From positions 169,085,226 to 169,149,225 of the forward strand of contig OV884011.1 in the NCBI GenBank assembly GCA_930367205.1: a stretch of 64,000 bases of DNA, read 5' to 3'. Numbering within the stretch: position 1 is the stretch's first letter; every line of letters starts with the position of its first letter. Below, one piece after another: positions 1 through 11,600 of this stretch. A program made the translations under genes and the position numbers. Source of the stretch: Acanthosoma haemorrhoidale (Eukaryota; Arthropoda; Insecta; Hemiptera; Acanthosomatidae). The notes under the pieces were generated by a model. It saw only the letters and a list, made by a program, of their open reading frames with translations. It made no database searches and had not been told where the DNA came from.

Positions 1-192
1 TAGTCCAGTCACGTATAATGTATATCATTATACTTGTTTATTCATTATATAATTTCTATAAAATAACAAAACCTGTATATAATTTAGTGATGCTACAGGC
101 AATACAAAATAATTTGTAAATAGATTCACCTGAGGATCTATAATTGTATATAATTATCTGGAAATTTAAAGGGGCTATGAAAGAAAAAAAAA
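1..192 (+). mobile_element. LINE 3' tail, family 2 (5' part lies before the window)
   Basis: These bases recur almost unchanged at 513-708, where they form the 3' untranslated end of a LINE. They end in an A-rich tract (about 182-193) followed by tatgcttatatgc. Reverse-strand copies lie at 33165-33420 and, as a short piece, at 12317-12405. Only the tail is present here. The family's coding end can be judged from the next copy. Confidence 0.75.
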
Positions 193-268
193 AATATGCT
201 TATATGCTAAAAATAATTATATGCTTATGGTAACAACGTTTAAAAAAAAAAAAAAAAGTATGCTTATA

Positions 269-708
269 AACGCTGACCTGCACCCGTTGCTTGGTGTGCC
301 GTCGGTGGGTGAGTTCATCCGCCGGAGACACATTAAGTTTTTTGACTCGTTGCAGCAACTAACAAACCCAGTGTTTAACACTATGACCCCCCCCAACCCT
401 CCCGCATCGATGGCAACAGACTGCCGGGGGGGGGGATTAGGATAAGAATTAGTATGTAAGTTAGTTTTAAGGTTGATCAAAAAGGTGAGCCCCATCACCT
501 TTATTAGTCAGTTTAGTCCAGTCACGTATAATGTATATCATTATACTTGTTTATTCATTATATAATTTCTATAAAATAAAAAAACCAGTATATAATGTAG
601 TGATGCTACAGGAAATACAAAAATAATTTGTAAAGAGATTCGCCTGAGGATCTATAATTGTATATGATTATCTGTAAATTTAAAGGGGCTATGAAAGAAA
701 AAAAAAAT
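269..708 (+). mobile_element. 5'-truncated LINE, family 2, with target-site duplication
   Basis: The 5' half keeps the last codons of an ORF2: reading from 269, the residues include VGEFIRRRHIKFFDSLQQL and then NPVF. This is the usual carboxyl end of Jockey/CR1-type reverse transcriptases (a short helix followed by an NP motif). A 3' UTR and a poly-A tail follow. The 10-bp word tatgcttata flanks it at 259-268 and 709-718, as expected for target-primed integration. A poly-A run (241-257) before the left flank suggests that an older tail already sat here. Confidence 0.75.
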
Positions 709-718
709 TATGCTTATA

Positions 719-2220
719 TGCAACGCATCTAGTCTTAAAACAAATGACCAACAGCAACTCTCTTGATAATGAATGAAATCTTCTTGTTGAAATATATCCC
801 TCAATAAAATTGTCTTCCATTTCATCTGATGAACAATATTTTATATAAAATTATTATTTTTTTTTTAATGGTTTTGAAAAAGTGCATATCTGTAGGGGAT
901 TTATCATCTTCCAGGTCCAGATCACTGAACTACATAAATACACCATATAACATCATATGCTCAAATACGCATGGGAACACTTGCCTGGGGCATATACAAA
1001 GTCAACTAAAGCCCTAACTCATGATACAAGATATTAATCCAAAGGTAACGGTCTTTATCGGCAATAACCTGGTCAATATGATAGAGAAATATTATTTTTT
1101 TAATTACTAAGAAATTTGTTTATGACCTTTCATCATTTACTTATGGTGCTGCTTTTGTTTTTGACATTAATAACTTAAACAGTGATCGATGTTGCGAACA
1201 CGATGTCAATGAAAGAGAGACTTTTTGTAACTACAGTTTAAAGAACAAAACAAAAGTTCCATCTAGTTAATCAGGTTAATATTTGGAGGTATTGCAATTC
1301 GATATCTTACTTAAAATTATAGAGTAATATTTTTATTTTATGATCCAATAATAAATTAATTGACGGCACTTATTTGAACACTCGTACAGTAAATACACGG
1401 GTGAAAACATACAAGTTTCTTCCTTTGAAAAAAGCAAAAACCCTAAAAATGTGCCTATTAGTGACGGGATGTTCCACGGATCAAAGATGAATAATTGACA
1501 TGATAACTAAACCCAGACTGAAGACTCGTACCGTCGTTTGTCATTTGTCTGATTGAATTAGAGTTAAAAGAGGATTAGCATAAATAAAAGTGTTTACAAA
1601 ACGCATAACAGTATCATGTGTTACCTGTGCTTGTGGAGAAGTTTCAGACGTTATGTTCAATGTGAAACATCCTCATTGGAGGAGAAAGCAATACAGCGCG
1701 TTCCCTCGAGCCATCCGGAATATCTATAGATTGTTTGGATTGTCAAAAAGTGGATCTAAAAAAAATCAAAGAAGCTAGATCGCACAATCACAAACTAAGA
1801 CGATAGTATCACCACGACGAATAAAGTTCCTTTAATGAAAAATCCATAGAAGTTAAATAATTTACTTAAACAAAGAGGAAAAAACATTGTCTCAGGAATG
1901 TTCCTTGTGGGAGTCCTTGTTTTATTGTACTGCTTTTTTAAAACACTGTCTACGGATCACAACCACATAGACGCTATTACAATAAAGTCTCCATTTCATT
2001 AGTCATCAAACGTCTAGATGGCTTGTAGCAGGCCTGTTTAGAAACTACACCACAGCCTACAAACTAAAGGTCACCCAACGCTGTCACGAAACTAGACAAA
2101 CGATCTTGTACAAGAGACGTTTCTTTTCCTCAATAGGACTAATCAGCATAAGCCGTAGTATTTCACTTCTACTTCTATTTGGATAGGATATTGTTATCTT
2201 AGACCTGTTGCTTGTTGGAA
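719..2220. other. AT-rich DNA without a recognised gene
   Basis: The open frames at 829-1017 and 1590-1778 are short, have no family resemblance and no splice context. I see no repeat or RNA gene that I can name. Confidence 0.4.
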
Positions 2221-2225
2221 CTAAA

Positions 2226-2800
2226 TCAGGCTTGAATCAGAGAAACATAGTGGTAAATATTCATATATATTTTAATCTTAACAAAGTTCACATGGTTGCT
2301 CGAAATTGTATCTTGTTATCTTAGACCTGTTGCTTGAGGAAAATCAACCATCTGGAAGGCGATGTTTAAATATTCTTGTCATCTCTCAATATGATTTGTT
2401 AAAACTGACATTAAGTTATAATATTCTATTATATTATTATCGACTCGATATTAAATAGTAATGCACTTGAATTTATGGCTGGGAAACTAATCAAAAGTGG
2501 CTTTGTTCGATTTCCAACTGGGATGGCTATAGTATGTTGAACATGTGTATAGAAAACTGAATAAACTCCGCATTTTCACCCACACTGGTAACCATAGACA
2601 TTATAATACCATAAGACACATTCTTCGTGTTCGTAGTAGGACTAGACAAAGGCGTCATAATGACAACCTCGAATTGATTTCTACAGGAATACTGGAACTA
2701 ACTAGACTAGCTTGAATCAGAGAAACATATTGGTAAATATTCATATATATTTTAATTTTAACAAAGATGACATGCTTGCTCGAAATTGTATCTAATGCAC
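2226..2800. repeat. Interspersed direct repeats
   Basis: A block of about 85 bp beginning cttgaatcagagaaacat occurs at about 2230-2316 and again at about 2711-2795 with few differences. A second word, ttatcttagacctgttgctt, occurs near 2195 and near 2317. A third, gaatttatggctgggaaact, occurs at about 2470 and about 2969. This looks like a local segmental duplication or a decayed element. A shared word near 2921 also recurs near 17371 (taggtaaaat then atttgta). Confidence 0.6.
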
Positions 2801-2989
2801 ACAAGATAAAAAAAACAATTCCATGATCGCAATAAAATACACAAACCTTTCTTTTAAATGGCTGTGTTTCCTGACCTCATTTATAAGAGTAGGAACATGT
2901 AAGTAGGTTTGGTCTGACTAGGTAAAATGATTTGTACGAATATTTGAAATATGCATGTATTAATATTTGAATTTATGGCTGGGAAACTA

Positions 2990-3540
2990 AATGAAGGATA
3001 TACCTCGTAAAGGCTGCATTACGGAATGTTTGCACTCCAATACTCCCACATCTCTGAAGATTCAACGCCTCAAAATAAGCCCTGAAACTCCAGACCTGGT
3101 ACAAAGAGACGAGTGCGTATAGAACGGGGAAAGGCTTATCGCGAATTAGTTAAGGAGTGTGAAACCAATCAAAAATTGTCAGCCAAAGTTGATAAATACC
3201 AGAAATGGTTTTATCAGATCGAGAAGAAACAAGAGGTAGTATTACCGATCATACCAAATAAAAACCGAAATATGGAAGAAAATATTAAACGTGAAAAAAG
3301 TCTGGTCCGAGTAAGTAATACAAATATACATACGAGTATGTACACGAGAATTAGTTTGTACACGTGTTGGTCATGACGAATTCTGCAAAGTGATTAATCC
3401 CTCCCCGTGATTAGTCCCTAGTCTCTTTATCCCAGGTCTGGAGTTTCGGGCTTATTTTGAGGCGTTGAATCTTCAGAGTTGTGGGAGTATTGGAGTGCAA
3501 ACATTCTGTAATGCAGCCTTTAAGCGGTATACCCTTCATT
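2990..3540. mobile_element. Inverted-repeat element with 120-bp arms
   Basis: Bases 2990-3111 and 3419-3540 are near-perfect reverse complements (few mismatches, one small indel), separated by about 300 bp. Long arms around a short core are typical of fold-back or MITE-like DNA elements. The core has one open frame (3113-3376). No target-site duplication is obvious, and no transposase is present. Confidence 0.7.
3113..3376 (+). CDS. Short charged, helical open frame between inverted arms
   Basis: The frame is open from within the left arm and reads a Lys/Glu-rich stretch (ERGKAYRELVKECETN, then KVDKYQKWFYQIEKK), which should form an amphipathic helix or coiled coil. I know similar basic coiled-coil stretches from uncharacterised proteins encoded by insect DNA transposons, so this is probably a remnant of an element's own protein. 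About 87 residues remain, with no clear start context, and it is likely not functional. Confidence 0.35.
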   Translation: MRIERGKAYRELVKECETNQKLSAKVDKYQKWFYQIEKKQEVVLPIIPNKNRNMEENIKREKSLVRVSNTNIHTSMYTRISLYTCWS

Positions 3541-4920
3541 TATTTATTTTTGCTCCCTTATGTGATGTATTTTTTTTTTGTTTTCGTTAGCCAGGGTTAG
3601 ATTTATTCATTTTTGCCTTGTCATATACAGAAGGGGTGTAGTCCCAGATTAAAGATTTGTTCTATTTTTGAAGGGATTATAATGTTTCCAATTCGTTATT
3701 TAAGAACAAAACCAGCTAAAAATTGGGCGATTTCTTTTTTGAAGAAAAAATCTTTATTCTGGGAGTATATCCTCTATAAATAAATAGTTACAGATAAATA
3801 AATCTAACTATGGCTTACAAATATAATTAATACATCATACAGAGGAAAAAATAAATAAAGGAAATACCTCAATTCAGAAAATATCCAAGAATATGAATAA
3901 ACAGAAATTATTTATTTAATTGTTTTTTTGTTTTTTTTTAATTTTGCTGTTGCCCGACGAGTTTCCATACTATTTCCATTAACTTCATTTACTGAGAATG
4001 CCTATTTGACAATCGCATATGCTTCACAAAATATAATAACTTTGTCACATAGTCAAGTTTTATTTTTTGAATTTAAAACTCCACAACCAACTCTAACATA
4101 TGGACACATATAGCACATATGGAAGCTCGTTGGATTCAACTGGAAGCATGGATAAGAAAGCAAACAAATCAACATTGAGGATGACTGACTGACACTTGAA
4201 AGTGCTTTGCCAAATATTATAACTTAGTAGAGAAGTGAAACATTTTATTTATTAAACAAAGTTTTTATCGCTCTTGACACAAAATACCAAAATTTTTCAT
4301 ATCAGAAGGGATAAATAATCTGTCAAAAATTTAATATATTTATTAAAAAGTTCATAAAGTATGTAGTAGGCAGCTGTGAGGAAAATGTACAGATGTCGGG
4401 TGATGACGGGGAAAGTATTCCCGGATAATCACAAAAGACGGATCCTCGAAAAAGCATAATTTTAATGTAAATAAACAAAAACCACCCAATTTCAACTCAG
4501 AAATATATTTTTGTGATTAGTAGAGATGTTGCAACATTTGAAATGATGAAGGTTTTGAACGGATAACAGTGGGCGAGGGAATCGAGTGGGATATGAAAAC
4601 AAGTGCGTGTGAATGGATTAACTTGTTTTGAGTTTGATGTTTCAAAATTGTTCTGAGTTTTGTTTGATTAAAGCGATCATTTTTTTATATTAAAGTTCAA
4701 GTGTATTTCTAAATTACAAAATGTTTGTTTTGTTTTTTCTGAATTTAATCAATTTTAATTTTCAAAGAGTACGTATGTAGATACACATAGCAAAAAAATA
4801 AATACATACGCTACTTAATTAAAAGATGTCTTTTATCTATGTTTTACTCCTAGATTTGAATTTTTCTAACTTGTGTTCTTATGCTTCTTAAAGCCATAAT
4901 TTTTGCATGTTCAGAATTCC
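3541..4920. other. AT-rich DNA, nothing recognised
   Basis: Homopolymer tracts and short open frames only. No splice-consistent exon or RNA gene was recognised. Confidence 0.4.
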
Positions 4921-4929
4921 GTTCTTCGA

Positions 4930-5600
4930 AATAAGTGGAAAATTTCCACTATTACTTAGTATTTAGTGACTTTTTCCATGGTCGAATCCATTGAACCCAC
5001 CTGCTCGAAGTATCGCTGTGGGAAGTGCTCACTTAGGAAATGAATGCTGACTACTTCGTCATCAGTGAGCTGTTTGTACGTTTAGTATTCTTGTCACTTT
5101 CCATCCACTGGACCATATCCTATTTGTCTACTTTGATGAAATCAGAATTTTTTTCTACTCTCTCAAGACACGTTTTAACGTCGTTTTGTACATTATTATG
5201 TTTTGGATTTTGCTTTCCAACTTCATCATTGACTTCTAAAATTTTTCTCCGTGCAAGTTTCAGTGTTTTTGAAGGCAATGTTTCCCATGCTTCACGAACT
5301 GCGAAGAACGCATATTTTATCGTCGGCATCATCAAGACATCCTTCGTGGATTTCAGACAGTTTTCTTCAAGAATGTCTTTTGATACCTTCTTTTTAAACT
5401 GCCCATCACACCTTGATACATCTGAGGGCGGAATGAAGGAAGTTGCATTAGTTAGACAGTAATTGGTCTTCCATCTGCTTTTAAAATTAATTCAGCTTTA
5501 CCACTAAGTCCGTTTTCGCACTGATATTCGCGAACAGGTAGAACAAATTTCTTTAAAAAATAATCTTTAAAAACACGTTGGTTTGTCCCAAAAAAAACCC
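4930..5600 (-). pseudogene. Jerky/pogo-type DDE transposase remnant
   Basis: Reading the minus strand across frames gives blocks in the order seen in jerky/Tigger transposases. These are LPVREYQCENGLSGKAELI (about 5475-5550), QGVMGSLKRRYQKTFLKK (about 5365-5420), YAFFAVREAWETL followed by TLKLARRKIL (5240-5315), a charged region with DMVQWMESD (about 5095-5120), and LTDDEVVSIH (about 5035-5065). In the family the second block carries the third catalytic acid (DQGVI); the Asp of DQG is not readable here, where the frame gives YQGVM. The expected LLLDN motif after the first block is also lost. Several frameshifts and stops make it a dead copy. The DNA-binding amino half is missing. Confidence 0.7.
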
Positions 5601-5639
5601 CGGATGATCGAGTACCCCGATAATCAATAAATTGTGATA

Positions 5640-7900
5640 ATTTAATTTATACCATTATCGATTATTAACACACTGTAAAATGATCAATGGGATTTTTCAA
5701 AATAAAATGCGTCACCTTTCATATATTTTATTCTTTGGGTTTATCATTCATAAAATTTTACATTAAAGGATGCGAAATGCCTCTTAAGCAAATCATCATA
5801 GCCTACATCATTAATACATGTTCAGTCTTCTTAGTAATCATACTTAGATTTATTTAAAAAACAAATAACAATATTATGATTTATTAAAAAAGTGATATTT
5901 AAACTTTCAGTATATTTTATACTCTAACATTCTAGTTTCCAAAACACTACATTTATACAAATATATTACCCACATTTTATTTCTAAGTGACTTACACTGA
6001 GAGCAGCTTTAACTGAATATCACTTAAACATAGTTATTGAGGTACAATCCTAATTTAACATCAATTTTCATAGAATTAGTAGATTTCTTTATGAACCAAG
6101 GAAATATTATATTCAAAATATCTGATGAGCTTTATAAATAAAAATAATTTTGATTTTAAAAAAAAAATCGATACCAAATATACATTAAAAATATACGTAC
6201 CATTTTTTAACGTTGATTTATCGACAGAATTATTTGTATAACTAAGTTTCTAGTTTAAATTAAATTTTTTGAGCATTTCACCCTGAAACGTTTAGCTAAT
6301 TTTAATTTCATAACGCATTGTTATTTTGATTAAAATAAAATTATGACACTGTATAAGATTCACAAGAATCTTATACAAGTATGAAATGTTGAAGTTTAAA
6401 ATATATTATACTTTGATTTGGTAAGACTGGCGTGTCCCAAAATAGGGATGCACCCGATGATTACTACGATCGGCTCGAAATTTTGACGATATTATTAAGA
6501 GTGTTCAGTTTGAGTTGTGTTCACTTCAACCACATTAATATCCCTGAGCGTTAATCTCACTAAGAAAAAAAAAATTACCTTAAAATTAATAAGCATTGAG
6601 GCTCAGTTTCTACTAAACATGTGTGAAAATCACAAAACAAAGCTGGCGATTACAATGAGTTTTTTAAGTGGGGCTTCTAAATAATTCCATAACAAAATAT
6701 AATTATTTTGTTCCTATTCCAGTTGTAAAGCTCTGGAATCGATCTGGCTCGGCCAAGAATAAACTTTCTTTTCTAATGTCCTCTACATTTATTCTAATAC
6801 ATACACTTCAAATATCGACCGAAACCCGATACTGACCTGTGCAACATTGATCGTGAATAGCCCTGCGTGTAGTTATTGCATGGCATGCAGTCTTTACATA
6901 ACCTTTGGTGCAATTGCAGATTTGTGCAAAGACATAATGTCAGATTTCATCCGAATCCCATCATGGAATCGCCAATCCGTTCAGTGTGGTAACGTACCTT
7001 TCTCTCATGTCGACCTAGGGGTTGTATTATTAGCCATTGTGCAAGCGACCACAATTTTTTTTTTTCCATTTGTTTTGTTCGTGGTACGGTTATTTTGTGA
7101 TTGCTGTTTGGTAATTCTTAGATTTGAGAATGATGGGAGAGGCTCTACTTTCAAGAAGTCTGCCTGTCTGTTAGAATGTATGTATGTACACTCTGCAATA
7201 GCGATCTTAAAAATTGTTCAATACATTTGTAATTTGAAGTTATTCCACAACACATCGAAATTTGATGATCGCGGCGGTGGTATATAATAACTAGAAGTGT
7301 GAAATAAAAAAAATAAAAAAATTACCCAGCGCCGTTTATTACGTCGCTAACGTATCTCAAAACATGGTTCTGGTGGTAATGGAATATAAATTGTTCAATG
7401 GTGTGATTTCGTTTGATTTAGTCGTGAGTGGCCCATATGTAAAATATATAATGACGGTTAGTATTTTAATAATTCACTTTACTAAAACCTAAATATCTAT
7501 TTGTCGGAATATTTCATTCAACAAGTATTGACACATGCCCATTGGAAAATTAATTAAAACTTGAACCATTAAAAAAAACCAAACAATGTTTATACGTGTA
7601 CTGTAATCGACTTACTGTATTGGGAAATTGTCCTTTTCAGACATTTTTCTAGCTAAAGTTTTCCACTTCACTGTGCACTCATCGGTTGAATTTTATAACA
7701 GGATTCTCCGATAATTAGCACTAAAACGCTGAAATGACTTCATGGTGCTCCTCTTTCACGCTTCAATTTGTTTAATGACTATAACTAAAATTGATTCTCC
7801 CGTTGCTGACCAGTTTTTGGAGTTATTTTCTCAACTTGAATATATACAATTATCGGGACTTGAACACTTCTGAAAGTCACCATCCTCTCCTAAGGCACAA
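5640..7900. other. AT-rich DNA with one short perfect palindrome
   Basis: No gene recognised. A perfect 10-bp palindrome with a 6-base loop lies at 6351-6376 (gtataagatt..aatcttatac). The 146-codon frame at 6847-7287 has no family resemblance and starts without a convincing ATG context, so I do not annotate it as a gene. Confidence 0.4.
7771..7776 (-). terminator. Possible poly(A) signal (ATTAAA) of the secreted-peptide gene
   Basis: On the minus strand ATTAAA occurs about 180 nt after the stop codon of the 7956-8180 gene, a normal 3' UTR length. The next transcribed strand is AT-rich. Assignment is by position only. Confidence 0.35.
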
Positions 7901-7955
7901 GTCCAGAAGCACCACAGTCCACTGATGTATTCTTCACATGTACTCCTCTATGACT

Positions 7956-8180
7956 TCAGTACGGGCAGAACGGCTGGGCAGGGTACGGGACCTGTCCCGG
8001 GAAGGCGTAGGGATCCGGGTTGACTATCCTGCAGGAAGCCTTGTACCAGTCCTTGGCCTGACGTGGTTGGTGCTGCGACTGCTTCGGCCGTTGGCCCAGA
8101 AGCTGGTCGAACCATGTTGGCATGCCGAAGACTCCCGAGACAACAAATGCTAGGAAGAGCAAGAGTACCGTGGGCCTCAT
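7956..8180 (-). CDS. Small secreted peptide precursor (74 aa), family unknown
   Basis: The frame begins with a textbook signal peptide (MRPTVLLLFLAFVVSGVFG, residues 1-19), with probable cleavage after Gly19. The mature part of about 55 residues is rich in Pro, Gln and aromatics. It contains a hydrophilic Gln/Arg/Lys stretch (29-43), WYKASC around Cys50, and ends PAQPFCPY with Cys72. The two cysteines could form one disulfide. Codons are strongly G/C-ending in an otherwise AT-rich region, which argues for a selected and probably well-expressed coding sequence. A TATA box and an initiator lie upstream at the correct spacing, leaving a 35-nt leader. I do not recognise the family. Candidates by style are a salivary, venom, accessory-gland or cuticular secretion. 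A further exon is not needed, because the frame has its own stop. Confidence 0.75.
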   Translation of the reverse strand: MRPTVLLLFLAFVVSGVFGMPTWFDQLLGQRPKQSQHQPRQAKDWYKASCRIVNPDPYAFPGQVPYPAQPFCPY

Positions 8181-8210
8181 TTCTGCTTCCTCAATGCCGG
8201 GCTAGGACAG

Positions 8211-8246
8211 ACTGTGAGTCCCCACCGACTCTCTGCCCCTCTTATA
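8211..8246 (-). promoter_or_regulatory. Core promoter: TATA box and initiator of the secreted-peptide gene
   Basis: On the minus strand TATAAG (8246-8241) is followed by TCACAGT (8217-8211). The distance from the first T of TATA to the A of TCA (8215) is 31 bases, the canonical arthropod TATA-to-start spacing. TCACAGT approximates the initiator TCAGTY. The ATG at 8180 follows 35 nt later. Confidence 0.65.
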
Positions 8247-8259
8247 GTCCGGTGTCGGT

Positions 8260-9490
8260 TGGCTCAAGGATCTTCTGCTGCTCCAGGAAACGGCCGATAC
8301 TCCACGATAAAGGATAAAAAATATCATTTCTGGTTAACCCATTTCTACTCGTCTCATGTTTACTAATCAGCAAGTTGTATGTGAATCTAATTTCACAACT
8401 GATAGTGGGTTGGTACAGTGATTCAACAACACGAAATCAGTTCAGAAAATCGAAAGGTACTAATACAAAAGTTAGTTGAGGGTGCAGAATCATGTAATTA
8501 GGGATTTTAGTGGTCTTACTCATGACTCACCTTTGATTGATCTCTTAATTTTCACTTATTTACTAACATCAGCATTCAAAAGCAGTTTATGTCACACACT
8601 CCATTGATTAATACTTGTATGTGGGCTTTTCAAAACGACCACTGCTGTTTTGAATCTATATCAATATTTGTTTTGTAATTTTAGACCACTAAAGCACTAA
8701 TAATCCATAATAGTTATCAGGCCCTTGGGATCTTTGCTTTGACACCCTTCTAAATAAGGACAAGAAAAAAATAGTTTTTACTACACAGTAATTCATTTAT
8801 GAAATGGCACTTAATTTTATTATAAGCGTAATCGGGACATCAAATGGAACTACCACACGAAATATCACACACCTAAGTCAAAGAAGAATTTAGTTAAAGT
8901 CGCGAATACGAATTATTTACACGAATAATTATGACTTTGTTACTATCAATAAACGTCGATATTTAATTTGATAAACTACAGAATATAATAAAAACATATT
9001 TTATTACAAATTATGTTAATTAATTAATGACCTTTTTTTTATGAGGCTGCTTTTATTTTTAGCTCGACTTTTTTAAGTAAAGACGAGCTTTTTAAATAAA
9101 GCATTGACTGAATTTAAGTGCAGTCACGATTTCAATGACATTTTTAATGGCTTCATGTAATTATAGTTGCGTAAATATTAAATGTTATAAACTACATAAA
9201 TTCGAGATCTTTAATGTTTTACGTTATTCAAATTCATAGAAAACCGTTTATTTTTATTAATAAACTATCAATCAGTTATAACCCTTTTTTTTTATTTTGA
9301 AAATATTTGTCATCCCTTTGTGTTTTGAAATCGAACTTTTTTTATATATCAAATAAGGGGAATAGGAATAGCAATCTACACCATCAGGCAGACACATCAT
9401 TAAGGGTTTCTGGTTTTGAAAAAAAAACCAAAAAAACCAAGGAATATCTATAAAGATACATTAATGTATCCAGGAAATAATTATTAGGTT
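8260..9490. other. AT-rich DNA; contains one copy of a 49-bp direct repeat
   Basis: No gene recognised. Bases about 9235-9283 (starting attcatagaaaaccgttta) recur at about 10291-10340 inside the neighbouring inverted-repeat element. Confidence 0.45.
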
Positions 9491-9497
9491 TGTTCTG

Positions 9498-10244
9498 ACA
9501 CAGAATCACGGACTAGTTTCAAACTGGATTGTGATTATTTATTTTACACTAGTAAATTATAAGACTAGTAACTTTACTGTGACTTTACAAAACAACTTAC
9601 TACAGAAGCTTTTGGTTTTAATTTTAATTGTGATATGTAAAAGATGCATAATATGTAGTTTGTACAATGTAAAATGCAGTGGAATTAATATTTTCTTCGT
9701 ACAAAAATTAGTATTCGGGCTGTTTTTTATTCATTAATAATTTGTAATTGAGTAAAAAATATTTGTAAATTAAAAACATTAAAATTCGCAAATAAAGTTT
9801 TTCAACGATTAGTAATTTTAAAGTGAATACTCAATTATTAATAGTCAAAATAAAAGTTAACGTGTATTCATTTTACGATAAATAATTTGTAATTGAATTA
9901 ACGAAGAGTTACATAACTACATTAATTCTAACGACATTTATAACCTTCCTTTTTACGACGATGGAAAAAGAGGGGATAATCACTGCGTATGTCTCTGATT
10001 TTTAGTCCTTACCAACAAACCTTGGACTGTTTTGACAATCGCAAAAAGTTTTTAAATTAGGGTTCGAGTCTGGGAGAATTTGAGTATTGGTTTTGGGGGA
10101 GTTGGATGTCACAACTGTACTGCGCATGCTCCCGTCAGTTAAATGATTTATTGGAACAAACCAATTGTTTACATGAATTGTGAACTATTCTATTCTATTA
10201 ACTGAAGAAATATCGAGTGATGTCCTATTATCGGTGACAACTAA

Positions 10245-10279
<35 letters not shown>

Positions 10280-10472
10280 ATTTTGAAAAAATTCATAGAA
10301 AACCGTTTATTTTTATTAATAAACCATCAATCAGTTATATATATATATTAAAGATTTGCTAGATTGGAAAAAAACGTTCGAACATGATCTAAATCCGTGA
10401 TCAGCTAACAAGTTCGCGCATCCTCATTTTAATAATCGCATACCAGTTTGAAACTAGTCCGTGATTCTGTGT
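9498..10472. mobile_element. Non-autonomous DNA element with perfect 30-bp terminal inverted repeats
   Basis: Bases 9498-9527 (acacagaatcacggacta..) and 10443-10472 are exact reverse complements over 30 bp, and similarity continues inward for about 15 more bases. The 975-bp interior is AT-rich with an (AT)n run at 10249-10276 and no coding capacity. This fits a MITE-like element. I could not find a clean target-site duplication, so the true ends may lie slightly outside the arms. Confidence 0.6.
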
Positions 10473-11243
10473 TGAAAAAAAAAAAACTTGATTGGTCGTA
10501 AAAAGAAGTACTATGCCGAAATAAAAGTGACCCTACAAAAACTAACTAAACCCGCCGGAATCATCAACTTCTATTGTTTATTCTCATAATTGTATTTTTT
10601 TCGAACATCTTTGAAATTGTTTTTTCGTTTCCTTAACCACTTGGGTAAAGCCGGACTTTAAAACTTTAAATAAATTTTGAGCTGCGATCTGAGGAATCTT
10701 AAAAGTTTGTAAAACTGAACCGACTTTTTCACAGTGATTTTTTTTTTCTCAGACTTTCCTGAATTTAATTTTAACTAATTAAACTGAATTTTAACCAATA
10801 TCTAATCGTCCAAGGGTGGCTGGTGGCCGGTCGGACGTATTTATTTTTCTAAACTTTTTTTCATAATGTAACTTGCACAATATTTCATTGCATAGTAAAA
10901 TACATACGATTATTTTTTTGGAAAAAAGTTTCTATAAACTTAGGATGATGACATGAAGGTGACTAGATGATGTCTCACCCTAGCTATTACTTACTAAATC
11001 TATTACTTTTTTAAGTAATCTATTCCTTTTAAAAAGGGTAGTGGCATCAGCAAACACCCTGAAAAAGAGACTGAAGTGTTACATAGAACTTCAAAAAAAT
11101 TATAGAATGAATCGAGTTTTGGAGGAGGCTGTCCTTAAAGAATTTCCTACTGTCGATGATGAAAAGCAGGCCTATGCGTGGCCTTTGGGTGGTCTTATGA
11201 TAACTGCTAGTGTCCTATAGTCAACTCAGTCAACGCAACGCAC

Positions 11244-11600
11244 AGGTACTGTGAAAGCTCCAACGGTTCTTTTGGCTTGAAAAGTTTTCAGCAAGGAAAG
11301 AGGTATCAGAAAAGTTAGCGCTGGAGTAACTAGCTTGTGCTCCCCAAGCGTTCACAGCGACTTCGCTTTGTGATCCTTCGATGTCGGCTCGTCATATCAT
11401 TAAGAAGCAGAATTCGCCAAGAGTCGGATTGTTCACCCACTAATAGGGAGCGTGAGCTAGATTATCATGAGACAGGGATTGGTTTTAGCCTACTGATGCG
11501 ATGTCGTAGCTATAGGAACCGCAGGTTCTGACAATTGGTACACGCATTCGGTTGACACGCCGCAGTGACGGTACCATCCAAGGGATTAGGCCAGTTTTGT
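11244..11600 (+). pseudogene. Degraded fragment of nuclear 28S rRNA (peptidyl-transferase region to near the 3' end)
   Basis: The order of strongly conserved 28S words is preserved: cttttggcttgaa.agtttt, tcagaaaagtta, ccaagcgttcacagcgac, gatccttcgatgtcggctc, gcagaattcgccaag, ggattgttcacccactaata, gagacaggg.ttggtttta, aggaaccgcaggttc. Many conserved positions are broken: the Eukarya-wide ccacagggataactggc reads gcgctggagtaactagc, and a stretch around the alpha-sarcin loop (agtacgagagg) is missing. It therefore cannot be a working rRNA. It corresponds to roughly the last tenth of the large subunit rRNA. Confidence 0.85.

Noticed and set aside
5040..5462. 140-codon open frame, plus strand
   Set aside because: It is the antisense shadow of the jerky/pogo transposase relic read on the minus strand.
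6847..7287. 146-codon open frame, plus strand
   Set aside because: No ATG in good context, no family resemblance, cysteine- and phenylalanine-rich text typical of chance frames in AT-rich DNA.
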